DNA of 64,000 nucleotides from the NCBI RefSeq assembly GCF_018143015.1, contig NC_054741.1:54327048-54391047 (forward strand), written 5' to 3'. The notes beneath the pieces are model-generated. The model searched no databases. It was not told where the DNA came from and saw only the letters and a list, made by a program, of their open reading frames with translations. Below are positions 12,441-23,949 of the stretch, piece by piece. Source of the DNA: Lytechinus variegatus. Its lineage: Eukaryota > Echinodermata > Echinoidea > Temnopleuroida > Toxopneustidae. The first letter of the stretch is position 1; the number at the start of each line of letters is the position of its first letter. The translations under genes and the position numbers were made by a program.

Positions 12441-13195
12441 ATGTTGTTTTCCTATCTACAGGCCTACAGGGTATTAACTTTCTCACTCTATGTCTCACTT
12501 TTATTCTCAATCTGTGTCCCACTTCTTTTTCTTCACTTTCCTTACTTTCCATTCTTTTTTATTTTGTTCTTATTTCCTCCTCCCAATTCTTCATTCTTTC
12601 CTTTCATTGTCGCTTTTCTTTTGATTTCCTTATAATTTTCTTTCTCTTAGCTATTTCTTTCTTTTTCTCACCCTTCTTTCTTTTTTTTCCTTTTTTATTT
12701 CTCTTGTTCCTTCCTTCATTCTTTCTCTCTTTCCTTCTTCCATTCTGTTTCTTTCTTTTTCTCACCTTCTTTCCCTTTTCTCTTTTTATTTCCTTCATTT
12801 TTCTTTCTCTTGATCATTCTTTTTTCCTTTCTTTTTCCTTTTTCATTTAAAAGAAATTATTTTCTTATTATTTTTTCTTTCACTGACCTCCCTTTTCCCC
12901 TTTTTCCACCTTTCCCTTTTCTTACTATCCTCTCCTTTTTTCTTCTATTTCATTCTTTTATCTTTCTCTCGATCCTTCATTCTTTTTTCCTATCTTTTTT
13001 CTTTGTCATTTTTCTTTCTGATTTTTCCCTTTTTTTCGTACTTGGTTCTTTAGTTCTTTCTTTCTCTCTTTCCTTCCTTTTCTTTACTTCTTTCTTAATA
13101 TCCTTCTTTATTTCTTTTCCTTTTTCTTCCTACATTCCCTTTCTTTTTTTTATATCTCTCGTGCTCCATCATTGGATGCCAGCATTATTTCGCTT
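12440..13195 (+). repeat. Long polypyrimidine tract
   Basis: About 750 bases on the plus strand are overwhelmingly C and T (tttctttcc-like units, not a strict microsatellite). Long open frames in this stretch on either strand are composition artefacts rich in F/L/S or in K/R/E. Such tracts can adopt triplex (H-DNA) structure. It lies about 1.3 kb upstream of the first coding exon of the PRR11-like gene. Confidence 0.85.
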
Positions 13196-13466
13196 TTAAA
13201 AGTCCTTCAAAATTTTTACTTTTCTGGACTGTAGATTTGCTTTGACAGAGTTCCAAGTACAACAGAAGTCACTGGACCTGGATTACATTTCTTCTTTCAG
13301 ATGTTTTTTTTAGAAGTTTTAACTGTTTAAGTTCATGCTTTGTCATTGTAAAACATTTAAGCCTAAGTAATTATCAATCTTGGAAATGTGAATTGTATAG
13401 GTCTATTTGTCAACCATCTTATGCAATCTGGTTGCAATAAAGATTGGAATATTTAAATTGAAATTT

Positions 13467-13517
13467 CCTCTCTCTTTCTTTCTTTCTTTCTTTCTTTCCT
13501 TCCTTCCTTCCTTCCTT
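13467..13517 (+). repeat. (TTTC)n(TTCC)n microsatellite
   Basis: TTTC units are followed by TTCC units. It sits just after gcaataaagattggaatat, a polyadenylation-signal-like LINE tail, so it may be the tail of a retroposed fragment. Confidence 0.85.
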
Positions 13518-13800
13518 AATGGTATCTAAAACCGTAAGACTTTGCTGTGAAGTAAGCAGTAAAAATTTGTTTTAACAATTTTTTTTTAGATGTAGTTAGG
13601 TGGACTATTTTTTTCTGGTAGTCATTTTTCAACTATTCAAAAATTTACTTGCCTGGTGGAGAAATACTTAAGAAAGGTTATGTAGCATCTTCAACAATAT
13701 TCAACAATTTGTATACCTTATGTCATTCTACAGTAGCAAAAAGAAGCTGCTGAAAACTTCTTATCTAAAAAAAGAGAGACAATGGAGTAAATTAGAGAGT

Positions 13801-13885
13801 AAAATGACAAACGTATTTATATGTTTGTCATTTTGCCTCCGACGAAGATTCTGCTAGGATCGAAAGCTTAGGCCCCTTTTGACTC
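13801..13885 (+). mobile_element. Retroelement tail fragment with hammerhead-like core
   Basis: A 12-bp hairpin (aaaatgacaaac / gtttgtcatttt) is followed by ccgacga at 13839, then gattc-tgcta-ggatc, which can pair, then gaaa at 13862. The order resembles the CUGANGA / stem II / GAAA core of the hammerhead ribozymes known from Penelope-like elements, but the core U is C here. It could equally be an unrelated dispersed-repeat tail. Confidence 0.3.
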
Positions 13886-14049
13886 TCTCATTCTACAGTA
13901 GAAAAAAATTCCTCTCAGAGTTTCCACAAGTGATAAGTTTTTTCCCTTAACGATATAATTCAGTAGGCCTACATCATGCTTTTTTTAAAGATGTTTATAG
14001 TGCTGTTTCACCCAGGTGTCCTAATACAGAATCCTTGTCCAAACGAGAC

Positions 14050-14165
14050 AATTCAAAGAACTTTACAAGCAATTACATGTACATGTATATGGCAGCACAA
14101 CTAAAGCCACGGTAATAATGGCAGCGCTTTGTATCCTCAGGCAAAAAGTGCTTTATAAATCTAGC
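14050..14165 (-). mobile_element. SINE body fragment
   Basis: It matches, in the opposite orientation, the tail of the element at 49430-49705: both share the word ggatacaaagcgctgc, here read on the minus strand. No tRNA-like head is visible here. Confidence 0.5.
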
Positions 14166-14473
14166 TATTAGTATTACATGTAGTATTATCATGTTTATTG
14201 TTTGAAAGTAATATATAAACAATATAAAGCCACAAACCATCACAATCATTTTACCATGAGATTTTGTATTAAGAAGACTCAGAGCAAGATATGATGTTAT
14301 CTGCTCAGATCTCTGGACATCGGACCTCCCCCCCCCCATCCTACTGCTAATTCTAGATTTGATACTGTGTGAATGGTTTCAGGAAGGAAATGCCTCTTTT
14401 TTTCTCTTACCAGAATTCAAGAAGAATCTAGCTCATTACTATCTGTGGCCATCAACTTGGACACCAGGACGAC

Positions 14474-17400
14474 ATGGAGACGTTTGGTGAATATGACCCT
14501 GCAACGCCTCTCAGTCAGAGATACTGCAGCAGGATAAGCTCACAGGAGTATGAACTCCAGGGATCAACAGAAACATATGCTGCCTTACAGGTAGACATGA
14601 GATTTATTCTCCTAAATATATATCACGTTACCTGTATCATCTGTATGGATATGGTATACAATGTATGGATATAAGCCGTCAAATGCAACTTAGTTAACTA
14701 AAGCTTGAATTGTATTACAGTACATGTACATGTAGAACAAATTTTTATTCAAACAAGCATGACAAATTCATCAAAATCAGGTATGATTTATTAATTATTA
14801 TTTTTTTATTTAGAATTTCACAAAATAGTACAGTGGCATGGATGCTATGGAAATTGAGAGAGACAATGATTTGGTTTGCTGCTGTTTGGTTCTTGGCCAT
14901 CCACTCCAATGCCCAAATCATCTTAGATGTACACAATTTGTTCTATGTACTAACAGTTTGTCCAGGTATCCATAATCTATTGATCATGTTGTCCACTCAC
15001 AGTCCAATAAACATTATGCCAGTGACCATTTCTGCTAATTAATACCATAGAGTACTGAAGTGTGATGTCGTCAATTATCCCTTTTTCCATTTCAGCATTT
15101 TTGATACCATATTTTGGTAGAGCATGATGAAAAACCCCCACTCCCCAAATTCGGTGGGAATCGGGGCCCCAATATATGACCTCATGAATACATAATTAGC
15201 CCCATTGAAGTCAATGTATTATTGGCCTGGTTAGAACCGGGCCAATAATACATTGACTTCAATGTCATGATTGTCATCACTTCGGTAGACACCTGCTTTA
15301 CTACCATCATACTATTTCATTTATGATCTATTATTTAGATCAATAACCATTGGTCTAGTGACGATTTGGGTCAATCGGTTATTTCTTAGTTTTAAGCAAT
15401 TGCCTTCTGATAAATAAAACCCATTTTTTTTTCTAATAACAAAATGGTCCAATTACCACTTGGTATATGTGGTCAAATCATCTAGGTCCTATTGCCATTT
15501 AGGATAATGATCATTTGTTCTACACTGCAATCCTGTAACTTTCATTTATTTAGGGTGCTTTCAATGTTGATTTTTTAAATATAACTGTTATACCATGCTG
15601 TTATACCATGTTGTTATTGGACAAAATTGCAAATTGACTGATTGCTTATTGGACCAATTGAACATTAGAATTAGATGAAAATGAGACTAAATGATTAATT
15701 AACCAAATGGGATTTGACGTAATGAATATTTGACACAGTGATTATTATGACCATATGGGTCTTAATCGGACTGGTTATTGGATCAAACATTCAGGGATGA
15801 TGTGGATGATACTGTAGACCAAGAGGTTTTTGGACCAAATGATTATAGACAAAATGGGCAATGGACAACCTGATTTGGACCATTTGGTCACCAGCTGGAC
15901 AAATCGTTGACTAAATCTTCATACACCAAACAGTGTTAGGATGTAGGATTTTGGGCATTTATTGGGATTGGTTCAAGCCAACTATTTGTTGGGGTGGACA
16001 TAGTCCTGGGGCATTTAGAGTCTTTTCAGTGGGGAAGGGACATTTCGCCCCTCCCCTCCTACTTCGGTTAAGAAATATGAGATAAGTTTTGGAAGAAAAC
16101 TTGAGAAATTAATACAATGTCATTACACTGACACGTCATGTTCTTAGTTGTGTATATTTTCTTCTTCTCACTCTGTTTCTATCCTCAGAATTTGCTGGAG
16201 TACATGGATAGCAATTCAGATGTTTTCACAAGAATTTTGGCTAAGAAAAAGCAGGAAGAATTAGAGAGTGCGGGAATATTTTCTTTCTTGAAGGTAATAG
16301 ATTTCTTTATAAAGGCTGCTTATTTTCCAGAAATTGTGTACATTATATGGGGAAAACCAGAGTCATACTTATATTTGTAAATGAAAGTGAGATTTATAAA
16401 CAAGATTGTTATTGAAGTAAAAAAGAAATCAATGAAACAAAATTTTGTACTAAAGATGACTAAAAACATTTCCCCTAGCAAGTTTGACTCTGAACAAAAG
16501 TCTACATGTACATAAAAGGACGTGACAACTTATACCTTGGTCACATTTGTTCTACGGTGGCGTATGGTGAGTCGAAAACAGCCATTTTAACATTTGTTTG
16601 TACCAGCTACATATAGGTGGTTTTATTAAAAATGAATAAAATGGCTGTTTTCGACTCGCCGTACGGCCGCCGTAGAGCAAATGTGACCATGGCATTACAG
16701 AGTTACCCCTACTGTACCACATGACGAAATTCACTCACTAAGTTAAAAATTTAAAACTTCCATAGTTCAGATTATCTTTTTTTTGAAACAGCAATGTTAT
16801 TTCACATTCCTGGTCCAATTTGTTAGGTACAAAGATTTGATTCCCCTTTTCATTGCATAATAGGAATTATTTCTCTAGGTAGATTTCAGTTTTAAAATAT
16901 TATTTTTGTTGTTTTTGTAAGAATACATGTATATCAAAGCCATTATTTTCATTGATTTTTCCAAAGTTCTTTTCTCTGTATTTCTCTCCCTCTCCATAGT
17001 GCAAATTATTAGAAAAGGTGAAAGGACCAAATTTCATGATGGCAGACATCACAGAAAATGAAAGCAGTGAGAAACGAGAACAAATGCAGAAAGAGATGTG
17101 CGAGGTTTTTAACTATGTACAAGGTTTGTATCCATGATTAATATAACAATGAATATTGCCTAAATAGGGATGCAAGTATTCTAACAATAATATTACCAAC
17201 ATGCATATAACTGCCAAATGCATCCCTATGCGCTCAGTTGGATATTGTTATTACCCTGGTATTAGCCCCGCAGCCTTTTACAGCACAGTGGCATTTCAAG
17301 GAATAAATTCCTGCCAGGTACCAATTTACCTCACCTGGGTTGAGTGCAGCAAAATGTGGATGAAATTCTTGCCAAAGGAAATTACGCCATGGCTGGGATT

Positions 17401-20400
17401 CGAACCCACGACCCTGTGTTCAAAGTCAGAGGACTAATCTCCTGGGCCAGAATGCTCCACATATATCATTCTATGGACATACATGACTTTTGAAACCCTC
17501 CCATTTGTGTTAAGTCACCCAAATATAAAGATAACGGTGATAACTCTAAAAGTATGTGCCCTATCTTGTGCCAAAGTATACATTTTCTGAAAGAAAATCT
17601 CCTTAGGATTTAAAAGAAATTATGTCAAAATAGATGTAGAGTTAAGCATCTAAATCTAATAAGAGAATATATATTTTACTTTTGAAATACTTGTTCGAGA
17701 CATTCATTTCAGCAATGTAAGCATTGCTTTACTTTGTTTGATAGTTATTTATTCAGGACAATAAATTACAATAACATGGTTTTACAGCTGGTGGGGATTG
17801 AATACCAGGGGATGAAATATTGTGTAGCCAAGACGAAGGGATTTTTTTTCTGCTCAAGTTCTGATACATACTTTTAGGATTGAAATCTTTGCCGTAATTT
17901 GCTCTATTCATAGTTTGTAATCTGGTCATGCAAGAAAGATTTCTCTTTTCTTCTGTATTAGAAACAAAGTCCAGCCCAGTCACAAAGCGTTTTTCAAAGC
18001 GCCTTGCTGCTAAGAGAAGCAACCGCAACCCCTCAGGGAAGACAGCACCTAAGAGGCCCAAGGGACCTGCCCCTCCACCACCTCCGTACCCCCCTCCAGG
18101 ATCTAACAGACCCAAGGAAGGTCCTGAGGGGCAGAGTTCAACCCCCAGTGGTTCCGTTCTTGGTATCGTGCCGTCACCTAGGAAGCCACTCCGTCACGAT
18201 TCACCGTTGGATGGAAACAAACCCAAGAAGCCTGTGAGGGTTGCAGCGGATGTTGCACCGGTATGTCCGCCTGCAGCCCCACCTCCTCCCCCACCCCCTC
18301 TACCAGGAACCACCCCTAAGAGTGCGATGAAGAAACCCCTTCAAGAGAGGACAAACACTGTCTATGTAAGTCTGCCATTAAATATATTTGCCTATGGTCA
18401 TCATTTATGAGTATTGGCACCACAGACATGTTTATACCCCAGCCATTGTTTTAAGTCATTACGGATTATTTCAGAATCGATGTACAATTGGGTAAGCCAG
18501 TGGGTGGACGGGTGTGCAGCGGTCGGTCATGAGACATGGCACCCACATTGGTCTCGGAGTGAAAAAGAGCAATATGTATTTTTACTAATTCTTTACAATT
18601 TCCTTGCCATGGTAGTAGCACATTATTACAATAAATCAAGGGAAAATCCCATGGAGCAAACTACTGCCTCAATTTTTGCCCAATACTCAAGGTAAATTTG
18701 GGGTGAATACATGTAAAATACATTTATTGAATGTGTCAGAAAATGTGCTGCCATGATAAAGTTGTATTTTGAAAACTCAACAGTTTGATGGCTCAACTTC
18801 CAATTTAGCTGATGTATGCATATTGGAAGGACAATGATCTGATTAGATTTGGGGGCAAAGGTCACAGAGATCATTATTTAAAATTGTTACTTTGCTCATA
18901 TATGCAAATGCGACTTGAGGATAAGCTTATTAGAATTGGGATCAAATGTCAAAGGTGATTGTTTGAAAATATTAAGAAGTAAAGTGTGTAATCTACTAAC
19001 TTGATCTGGCAATGGCAGTTGAGAATCCGTCTAGTCATAGTGTAATTTTTATGTTGGGGTTTGTCCTGTGTGTTAGTGGACGTACTCTACTTAATAGTAT
19101 GTATACAATATTCTCACCGCTGAATTAAAGCACAAAAATCACAGTAAATATAGCAGAGGTAAAGAAAAATTGTATCCATTCTTAATTTAAATCAGAAGAT
19201 TAATCATTCAATTTTTGTCATACTGTTGAATCTAGATCACCACCCCGACTGGTCGGACGCAGAGTCCAGCCAAGAAAGCCCTTCTGAAATCTGAACCAAG
19301 ATTGAAGCAGCTCCAGAAGACTGGGTATGTTGTGAAACATGATTTCTGTAAAGATTATCAAAGCAAAGTATAGCGAACATAACTTCAGGGGAATGCGGGA
19401 AACCTCCCCCCCCCTCCCCCGTGCAATTTCATAATGGCCTGGGATATGTTAGGCTGCAGGCACAGACCCTGATTGAAACTTTGATCAACAAGTGTGTCTC
19501 CAAGCAAAGACTAGCATGTACAAACTTTGCTGTTTCAATTCAGGGAGGTTGGAATGTGCACTACACCAATTCCTAATGCTAGACTGGATTGTCAAAGAGG
19601 AGTAGAAATGCGGTGCAGCATGTAAATTAAAACAAACACCAGTTGATCTCCTCAGCAAGTGACCGCCCAAACGACCAGCTAGTCGGAGGTTTGTTCAGAG
19701 AGGGAATGTCGGGGTTACAATGATTGACAGGGCATAATCTATGCCCAAACCTCAAAGATGAAGCAGACCCTGAGCAAGAGGGCCTTCAAGACATGAGTAG
19801 GCTGCACATTCAGACCCTTACCTCTAGTGAAGGGTGTGTACAACAGACTAGGGTTATGCAGAGCTGCCAAGTGGTACTGATTTTCCGTATTTAGTACTGA
19901 AAATAGAGAAGAATACTGATGGTTTCATGCAAAATACTGATTTCTAAAGTTTCAGTTTATGTGTTGTCCTATGGTATTCCTCTGAAAATACTAATTTCCT
20001 CACCAAAATACTGATTTTCAGCCTTGAAAGTACTGAAATGTTCTTGTTCAGGTTGGCAGCTCTGGTTATGTGGGGTTAAGATGTTCCATCAAATTCATCC
20101 AGTCCTATGGAACTACTGTACCTGACCCTGAGAGTTTACAAATGAAATACCTGAAGGTTGTTAGTTGATACAGGGATCAATGCATTAGAGTGAAGCAGAC
20201 TTGGACAGCATTTACCATTGGTAAACAAAATGTACATGTATAAGATTGTCATAGTATCACTTTTTCATAATACTATAGTATAGATCTATAGTATGAAACT
20301 CTGATTTAGTGTAATTTGAACATATATTTTAATAGTGTTGTTCTAGAATGAAAATGTTTTCAGTTCTAAAGCTTGGTTAGAAATTCAGAATTGTTCCTGC

Positions 20401-21643
20401 ACTTAAGGATCAACTTCTGTATTACAATGAAATGGATCCATCGAGCCATTCCTGGGTGAGTACACTATAAAGACTGGAGCAAGAATGTCACAACAGTCAT
20501 TTGAATATCATATTGGTGAATTCACTTTTTGTAGTATGATCAAATGCTATAGCTGTTATCAGTGTATGTTTTTATTTTTGTTGTTCCTCTCTCTAGGTCG
20601 ACGACCTCACTGAATTCAATATCTAGTATTCATGATGAGCTGGTTGGATTTGATAAGGGAAAACTCAAATCTGTCAAGGCCAGGTAATTAGATCAACAGT
20701 TAACCATGCGTTAGTTAAATCAATGTTATATATGCTTACATGCACCATCCATGTTCTTGCGTGCCTAAGACATTAATATTTTGTGTACGGAAGTTTATCC
20801 TGTATTGAACACTTTCTAAATTCAGTCATATCAAATACAATATTTTCTGGATAAAAAACTTCCATGGTAAATGCTCTGATACCTACAGAAAATAAAGGAA
20901 TAAATTGTTCGCTGAGATTATTGTCCTGTGGGCGATATCAGCTATGATTGCACCCCACTTCACCTGTGTAACATTTTGGAAATGGTACCTTTTGTGTTCA
21001 CTCATTATGTGTAACCACTGGTAGGTCATGTAACTAGGTCAATAATTTTGCTATAATCCAGGGGACTGTTTCATGAAAGTTGTCAGCACTGACAAGTTGT
21101 CTTCCTCCGACGGTTACCATAGTAACAGTCAGAGGCCAGTGCCTTTCAGCCAATCAAAAACGAGGATTTCACTGAAATTGTCAGCACTGACAATTTAGTC
21201 AGTGCAGACAACTTTCATGAAACACTCACCAGGAATCTTGATTGTTCAAAGTTTTTAATTGTTTACCCTAGCAAAAAATCGAATGGCAAAAAGGTTATTC
21301 ATCCCAGGCCTAAACAGGTGACTGGTAAAACATACTTCATTGTAGGTTGTTACGCTTGTGTTATTGGGGTATTTGGAGAGGGTTTTTCTTGCAACCAGGC
21401 AGTGACTGACATCAGTTCTTCTCTTCTTGCCCTCTCGATCTGTCAAGGTCACCAGGACGTATCCCAAAGAACAAGGCCCCTGCCAAGCCATCCAGGACGG
21501 GCAAGATGGGAGACATCACTATTGACTCCTTCAACCAGAAGATCCTCGAGAAATTCAAGAACGCCCACAGTCCAAGCCGTTATGGAAGTCCCAACAGTCT
21601 GTCTAGCAGCGGGTTTGGGAGTCCATCCGATTTCACTCCATGA
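14474..21643 (+). CDS. PRR11-like: PRR11-like proline-rich protein, seven coding exons
   Basis: Seven exons (14474-14590, 16189-16293, 17000-17123, 17962-18365, 19236-19324, 20597-20683, 21448-21643) all have AG acceptors and GT donors. They join in frame (phases 0, 0, 1, 0, 2, 2) to 373 residues, close to the 360 of human PRR11, a cell-cycle protein with actin-linked roles. Residues about 1-115 are mixed charged sequence and may include a coiled coil (KKKQEELESAG, KREQMQKEMCEVF). Exon 4 is basic and proline-rich with PPPPPYPPP and PPPPPPPLPG tracts, possible SH3 or profilin ligands. The C-terminus has ARSPGRIPKNKAP followed by ILEKFKNAHSPSRYGSP. These parallel human ERSPGGTPLTNKEN and ALRRKFQLAHPRSPTP in the same order. 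An acceptor at about 14415 implies an untranslated 5' exon. The gene structure is strong; orthology with PRR11 is inferred. Confidence 0.7.
15049..15288. mobile_element. Palindromic MITE (GAGTACTGAAG family) with inner hairpin
   Basis: The left end agagtactgaagtgtgatg and the right end, read in reverse, ctaccgaagtgatgacaat match the ends of the element at 41102-41504. An inner palindrome (gaagtcaatgtattattggc and its complement, about 15196-15265) is separated by a loop around aaccggg. It lies in intron 1 of the PRR11-like gene. Confidence 0.6.
15335..15915. mobile_element. Palindromic element built from quasi-periodic GGTC/GACC units
   Basis: The left half repeats words such as ccatttggtcnaat and the right half repeats the complement (attggaccaaatg and similar), at roughly 20-30 base intervals. 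The same architecture occurs at 42145-42553. Intronic in the PRR11-like gene; non-coding. Confidence 0.55.
16535..16692. mobile_element. Palindromic MITE, 158 bp, about 58-bp arms
   Basis: The left arm runs from ccttggtcacatttgttcta through gagtcgaaaacagccatttt. The right arm is its complement, ending caaatgtgaccatgg. It lies in intron 2 of the PRR11-like gene. Confidence 0.7.
17206..17465 (-). mobile_element. tRNA-derived SINE
   Basis: On the minus strand an RNA polymerase III box A (tggcccaggag, 17449-17439) is followed 33 bases later by a perfect box B (ggttcgaatcc, 17406-17396). After it comes a non-tRNA body with ggcgtaatttcctttggcaa and gaggtaaattggtacctggc. The body matches the copies at 40325-40630 and 43458-43600. 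No cloverleaf of a functional tRNA is apparent. Intron 3 of the PRR11-like gene. Confidence 0.75.
21062..21230. mobile_element. Palindromic MITE
   Basis: tgtttcatgaaagttgtcag with cactgacaa on the left is matched by its complement ending gacaactttcatgaaaca on the right. It lies in the last intron of the PRR11-like gene, about 220 bases before the final exon. Confidence 0.65.
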
Positions 21644-22364
21644 TGGGCAGCAGCTCACTGGAGGTGTTTCACAAAGCGATGTTCATCAGTGCGTTTCATA
21701 AGCAGACCTTATAACTGAGAGATTTCATTAGCTACCCTTTTGTAGTATTGGGAACCTTTTTGCCAGAAATATTGCAGCTTGGTTACAGCTTGTCCCTATA
21801 TCACAGAAGGTATATATAGAGCAGTTAAGCAGGGAAAACAATGACTAGTACATGGCGAGGTGGGAGCAGATTTGCCCCTAAAATGACCCCAAAAGCCTTT
21901 AAAAAGGGAGACCTTGACATTCCCATAGGGTCCAAGTTAAATTGTAGTATAATGTAGCAGATTTTGCCTGGTGAGCTCAATATTAGTCCCCAAAACTTTT
22001 TTTAAATAAATCATTTTACTCCTTGCTGTTATGGTAATGCACGCATGTAAAGTACTATCCCCCCTCTCCCCTTGCCCGTTTAAACCTCAGAATACTGCAA
22101 TTTCATGTTCAAGGTTGACCTCCCTGGAAATCTATTCAGAGTGCTCACTGGCAGGCTAAGTCAAGATTTTGCTCTTGTCGAGTTTAATCGGAGATAAATG
22201 CTGTGCTGTAGACTCAATTGATCCCTTGTAGATATTGCCTATTGGTAATGTCTATAGATAATGCTTTATTATACTAGGTGTTCATATACCGGTATTTAAT
22301 TTCTTTTTTCTACCATTCAACTTGTTGCTAATTCATTCTTTTTGTCACTCATTATTTTACGATT
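21644..22364 (+). other. 3' flank/UTR of the PRR11-like gene
   Basis: No further coding sequence follows the TGA at 21641-21643. An AATAAA occurs near 22004 (tttaaataaatc) and could end the transcript, giving a 3' UTR of about 370 bases; this is inference. Confidence 0.4.
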
Positions 22365-22553
22365 GTGAAGATGGGAATGATGATTATGATTATGGTGGTG
22401 GTGATGATGATATTAATGATGGTGGTGGTGATGATGAATATTTTGAAGCTGGTGGTAATGGTGATTATGATTTTGATGATGATGATGTTGATGATGATGT
22501 TGATGATGACGACGATGATGATGACGATGATGTTGATGATGATGATGATAATG
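22365..22553 (+). repeat. (GAT)n-rich trinucleotide microsatellite
   Basis: Imperfect GAT/GGT/GAC units. They create D/G-rich, M-rich or I-rich frames that are artefacts. The array joins directly to the satellite-like element at 22561. Confidence 0.9.
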
Positions 22554-22560
22554 GGGTGGC

Positions 22561-23665
22561 TTTTTTTTGTCTCACCTGCGAAGCAAAGTGAGACTATAGG
22601 CGCCGCTTTTCCGACGGCGGCGGCGTCAACATCAAATCTTAACCTGAGGTTAAGTTTTTGAAATGATGTCATAACTTAGAAAGTATATGGACCTAGTTAA
22701 TAAAACTTGGCCATAAGGTTAATCAAGTATTACTGATATCCTATTAGAGTTTCATGTCACATGACCAAGGTCAAAGGTCATTTAGGGTCAATGAACTTAG
22801 ACCATGTTGGAGGAATCAACATCAAAATCTTAACCTGAGGTTAAGTTTTGAAATGTCATCATAACTTAGAAAATATATGGACCTAGTTCATGAAACTTGG
22901 ACATAAGGTTAATCGAGTATCACTGAACATCCTGCATGAGTTTCACGTCACATGACCAAGGTCAAAGGTCATTTAGGGTCAATGAACTTTGGCCGAATTG
23001 GGGATATCTGTTGAATTCCCATCATAACTTTGAAAGTTTATGGATCTGATTCATGAAACTTGGACATAATAGTAATCAAGCATCACTGAAAATTTTGTGC
23101 AAGTTTCATGTCTCATGATTAAGGTCAAAGGTCATTTAGGGTCAATGAACTTTGGCCGAATCGGAGTATCTGTTGAATTACCATCATAACTTTGAAAGTT
23201 TATTGGTCTAGTTCATTAAACTTAGACATTAGAGTAATCAAGTATCACTGAACATCCTGTGCGCATTTCAGGTCACATGACCAAGGTCAAAGGTCAATGA
23301 ACTTTGGCCGAATTGGGTGTATCTGTTGAATTACCATCATAACTTTGAAAGTTTATGGATCTGATTCATGAAACTTGTACATAAGAGTAATCAAGTATCA
23401 CTGAACATCCTGTTCGAGTTTCAGGTGACATGATCAAGGTCAAAGGTCATGTAAGGTCAATGAACTTTGGCCATGTTGGGGTTTTTTGTTAAATAACCAT
23501 CATATCTCTGTAAGTTTATTGGTCTAGTTCATAAAAAGTGGACATAAGAGTAACCATGTATCACTGAACATCTTGTGCGAGTTAGAGTAGTATTCAAAGT
23601 CAGCACTGCTGCTATATTGAACCGTGTGATGCAGGTTAGACGGCCAGAGGCATTCCACTTGTTTG
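22561..23665 (+). repeat. Satellite-like array of about 160-190 bp units (BIV160/pearl-like)
   Basis: Five to six diverged tandem units share catcataactt(t/a)gaaagt, tggacataa, aatcaagtatcactgaacat, and caaggtcaaaggtcattta followed by gggtcaatgaac. The left flank has a hairpin head (gtctcac/gtgagac, 22569-22594) then a CGGCGGCGGCG stretch. The right flank ends gacggccagaggcattccac. From memory this resembles the BIV160 satellite and the pearl (Helentron-like) elements of bivalves, in which 160-bp core repeats lie between fixed ends beside a microsatellite, as here. Perfect AGGTCAAAGGTCA words occur at 22768, 22959, 23122, 23284 and 23437. Confidence 0.7.
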
Positions 23666-23949
23666 TTTCTTCCAAACAAATATTTATGAATGTTTATTTT
23701 TAGTGCTTTTTAGCAGTGTTTTATTTCTTTTTGTAGGCTACAGCATTTGCTGCTAATAATTGCGCAGTTTCTCATTTAAAGATGATTTGCTTTGCATGTT
23801 GCATGACATACATATCATATTTAATGGTTTATGCATAGTGAATTGAAATCTTTATTTTCTTGTAATTAATTTTTCTGTATCTTAAAAGTATTTTGATGCA
23901 AGACTTGCAGACTGGATTTTGACATCTGTTCTTGATTTTTTTTTTTACT

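Noticed and set aside
12176-13199. Long open frames (224, 129 and 64 codons) on both strands.
   Set aside because: They lie mostly in the polypyrimidine tract; the proteins are only F/L/S or K/R/E runs with no domain.
16138-16380. 80-codon frame starting MFLVVYIFFF as a separate small membrane protein.
   Set aside because: The hydrophobic start is the intron's pyrimidine tract; the real exon begins after the AG at 16188 and joins in phase with its neighbours.
17396-17449. Possible tRNA gene from perfect box A and B.
   Set aside because: The body continues as a SINE shared with other copies, and no plausible acceptor stem or anticodon arm is seen.
22322-22672. Acidic D-rich and M-rich frames in both strands.
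   Set aside because: They are translations of the GAT microsatellite.
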